Part shown: positions 5,613-6,224 of the stretch, one piece after another
How positions within the stretch are numbered: position 1 is the stretch's first letter
Layout: each line of letters opens with the position of its first letter
NCBI GenBank assembly: GCA_026125835.1
Contig: JAHCKJ010000132.1
Coordinates: forward strand, 1 to 6,224
DNA from: Sphingopyxis sp.
Lineage (GTDB): Bacteria; Pseudomonadota; Alphaproteobacteria; Sphingomonadales; Sphingomonadaceae
Reading direction: 5' to 3'
DNA length: 6,224 bases
The notes under the pieces: generated by a model
The model's input: the letters and a program-made list of their open reading frames with translations, nothing else
Told to the model about the DNA's origin: nothing
Database searches by the model: none
Position numbers and translations under genes: made by a program

Positions 5613-6224
5613 TCACCGCCCCGCCCGCGCCAGCAACGCGCGTGCCGCGGCGACGTGCATATCCTCGATCATCCGGCCTTCGTGCCGCTGCGCCCCGCCG
5701 GTCGCCGCCGTGACCAGTGCTTCGGCCGCCGCAATCTCGCGCGCCGACGGGGCAAAGGCCAGGTTGCACGGATCGACCTGCGACGGATGGATCAATGTCT
5801 TGCCGTCGAAGCCGAGCCGCCGCCCCTCGCCCGCTTCCGCAGCGAAACCCGCGGCATCGTCGATCGCGTTGTAAACGCCGTCAAAACACCACACCCCGCC
5901 CGCGCGCGCGGCGAGGATGATCGCCTGGATCGCATGGCCCATCGCGCCGCGGTCGGTTCCGTCCGGCAGCTTCAGTTCGTGCGCGAGGTCGTTGAGCCCC
6001 GCGATCAGCCCGGCCACGGCGGGATCGGCGGCGATCTCGCGCGCCGCATAAATCGCCGTCGGCGTCTCGATCATCGCCAGCAGCGGCAGCCCCAGCCCGC
6101 GCGCCGCGGCGAGATCGCCGACCGCATCGACCTTGGGCACCACGACCGCGTCGATCGGCAGTCCCGCGAGCGCGTTGATGTCCGCCGCCTGATGCGCGCT
6201 GCCCGCGCCGTTGATCCGCACCGC
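5613..6224 (-). CDS. CitE/HpcH-family CoA-ester lyase, C-terminal part (gene runs off the window)
   Basis: About 203 residues are visible, and the N-terminal part of the barrel lies beyond the window. The family (HpcH/HpaI aldolase, citrate lyase beta-like) includes malyl-CoA and citramalyl-CoA lyases or thioesterases, which cleave or hydrolyse CoA esters with a divalent metal. Counting from the GTG at 6221, the visible landmarks are VRINGAG (1-7), VVPKVD (27-32), and the metal-ligand Glu52 in AMIETPTA. Asp78 follows in GLNDLAHEL, then GFDGKTLIHPSQV, which typically closes the barrel. The GTG is read here as an internal valine because VRINGxG is a mid-protein motif preceded by roughly 70-80 residues in relatives, and the frame continues open to the edge. 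No citrate lyase alpha or gamma genes are visible, so a stand-alone CitE-like enzyme is likelier than the citrate lyase complex. The exact substrate cannot be given. Confidence 0.9.
   Translation of the reverse strand, partial: AVRINGAGSAHQAADINALAGLPIDAVVVPKVDAVGDLAAARGLGLPLLAMIETPTAIYAAREIAADPAVAGLIAGLNDLAHELKLPDGTDRGAMGHAIQAIILAARAGGVWCFDGVYNAIDDAAGFAAEAGEGRRLGFDGKTLIHPSQVDPCNLAFAPSAREIAAAEALVTAATGGAQRHEGRMIEDMHVAAARALLARAGR

Noticed and set aside
6219..6221. GTG as the true start of the lyase
   Set aside because: It encodes the Val of the internal VRINGxG motif and the frame remains open to the window edge, so the gene is cut rather than short.

Overview
The window is GC-rich chromosomal DNA. 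It most likely comes from an alphaproteobacterium of the Sphingomonadales (Sphingopyxis or Sphingomonas-like). This placement rests on base and codon use, the style of the proteins (class II DAHP synthase, a PA-domain M28 peptidase with an Ala-rich signal peptide), and an intergenic inverted repeat of a type I associate with sphingomonads. It is an inference, not a database result. No tRNA, rRNA, CRISPR array, transposase or phage gene is visible. The region looks like ordinary core or housekeeping DNA rather than an island.

Layout: (1) Positions 4-2210, minus strand, hold a compact three-gene run. In transcription order it encodes a three-TM membrane protein with a cytoplasmic cyclic-nucleotide-binding-like domain (Popeye/POPDC-like architecture), a YffB/ArsC-family thioredoxin-fold reductase, and a lipoprotein glycerophosphodiester phosphodiesterase. 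The last two overlap by the 4-base ATGA. (2) Positions 2211-2418 are a divergent intergenic region with candidate promoters facing both ways and a GC-rich leader before the next gene. (3) Positions 2419-3792, plus strand, encode a complete class II DAHP synthase, the entry enzyme of the shikimate pathway. (4) Positions 3793-4009 are a convergent intergenic region dominated by a nearly perfect 31-bp inverted repeat with a 41-base centre. (5) Positions 4010-5512, minus strand, encode a secreted PA-domain M28 metallopeptidase with all metal ligands present. (6) Positions 5513-5612 are a short spacer with a UUCG-capped hairpin and an 18-bp palindrome. (7) Positions 5613-6224, minus strand, hold the C-terminal part of a CitE/HpcH-family CoA-ester lyase, cut by the window edge.

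The genes do not form one obvious pathway. The minus-strand trio could link cyclic-nucleotide sensing at the membrane with redox and phospholipid-headgroup salvage, but that is only a context inference. The items most worth a second look are the Popeye-like protein, whose nucleotide-binding site is altered, and the large intergenic inverted repeat. I found no convincing undescribed multi-gene system.
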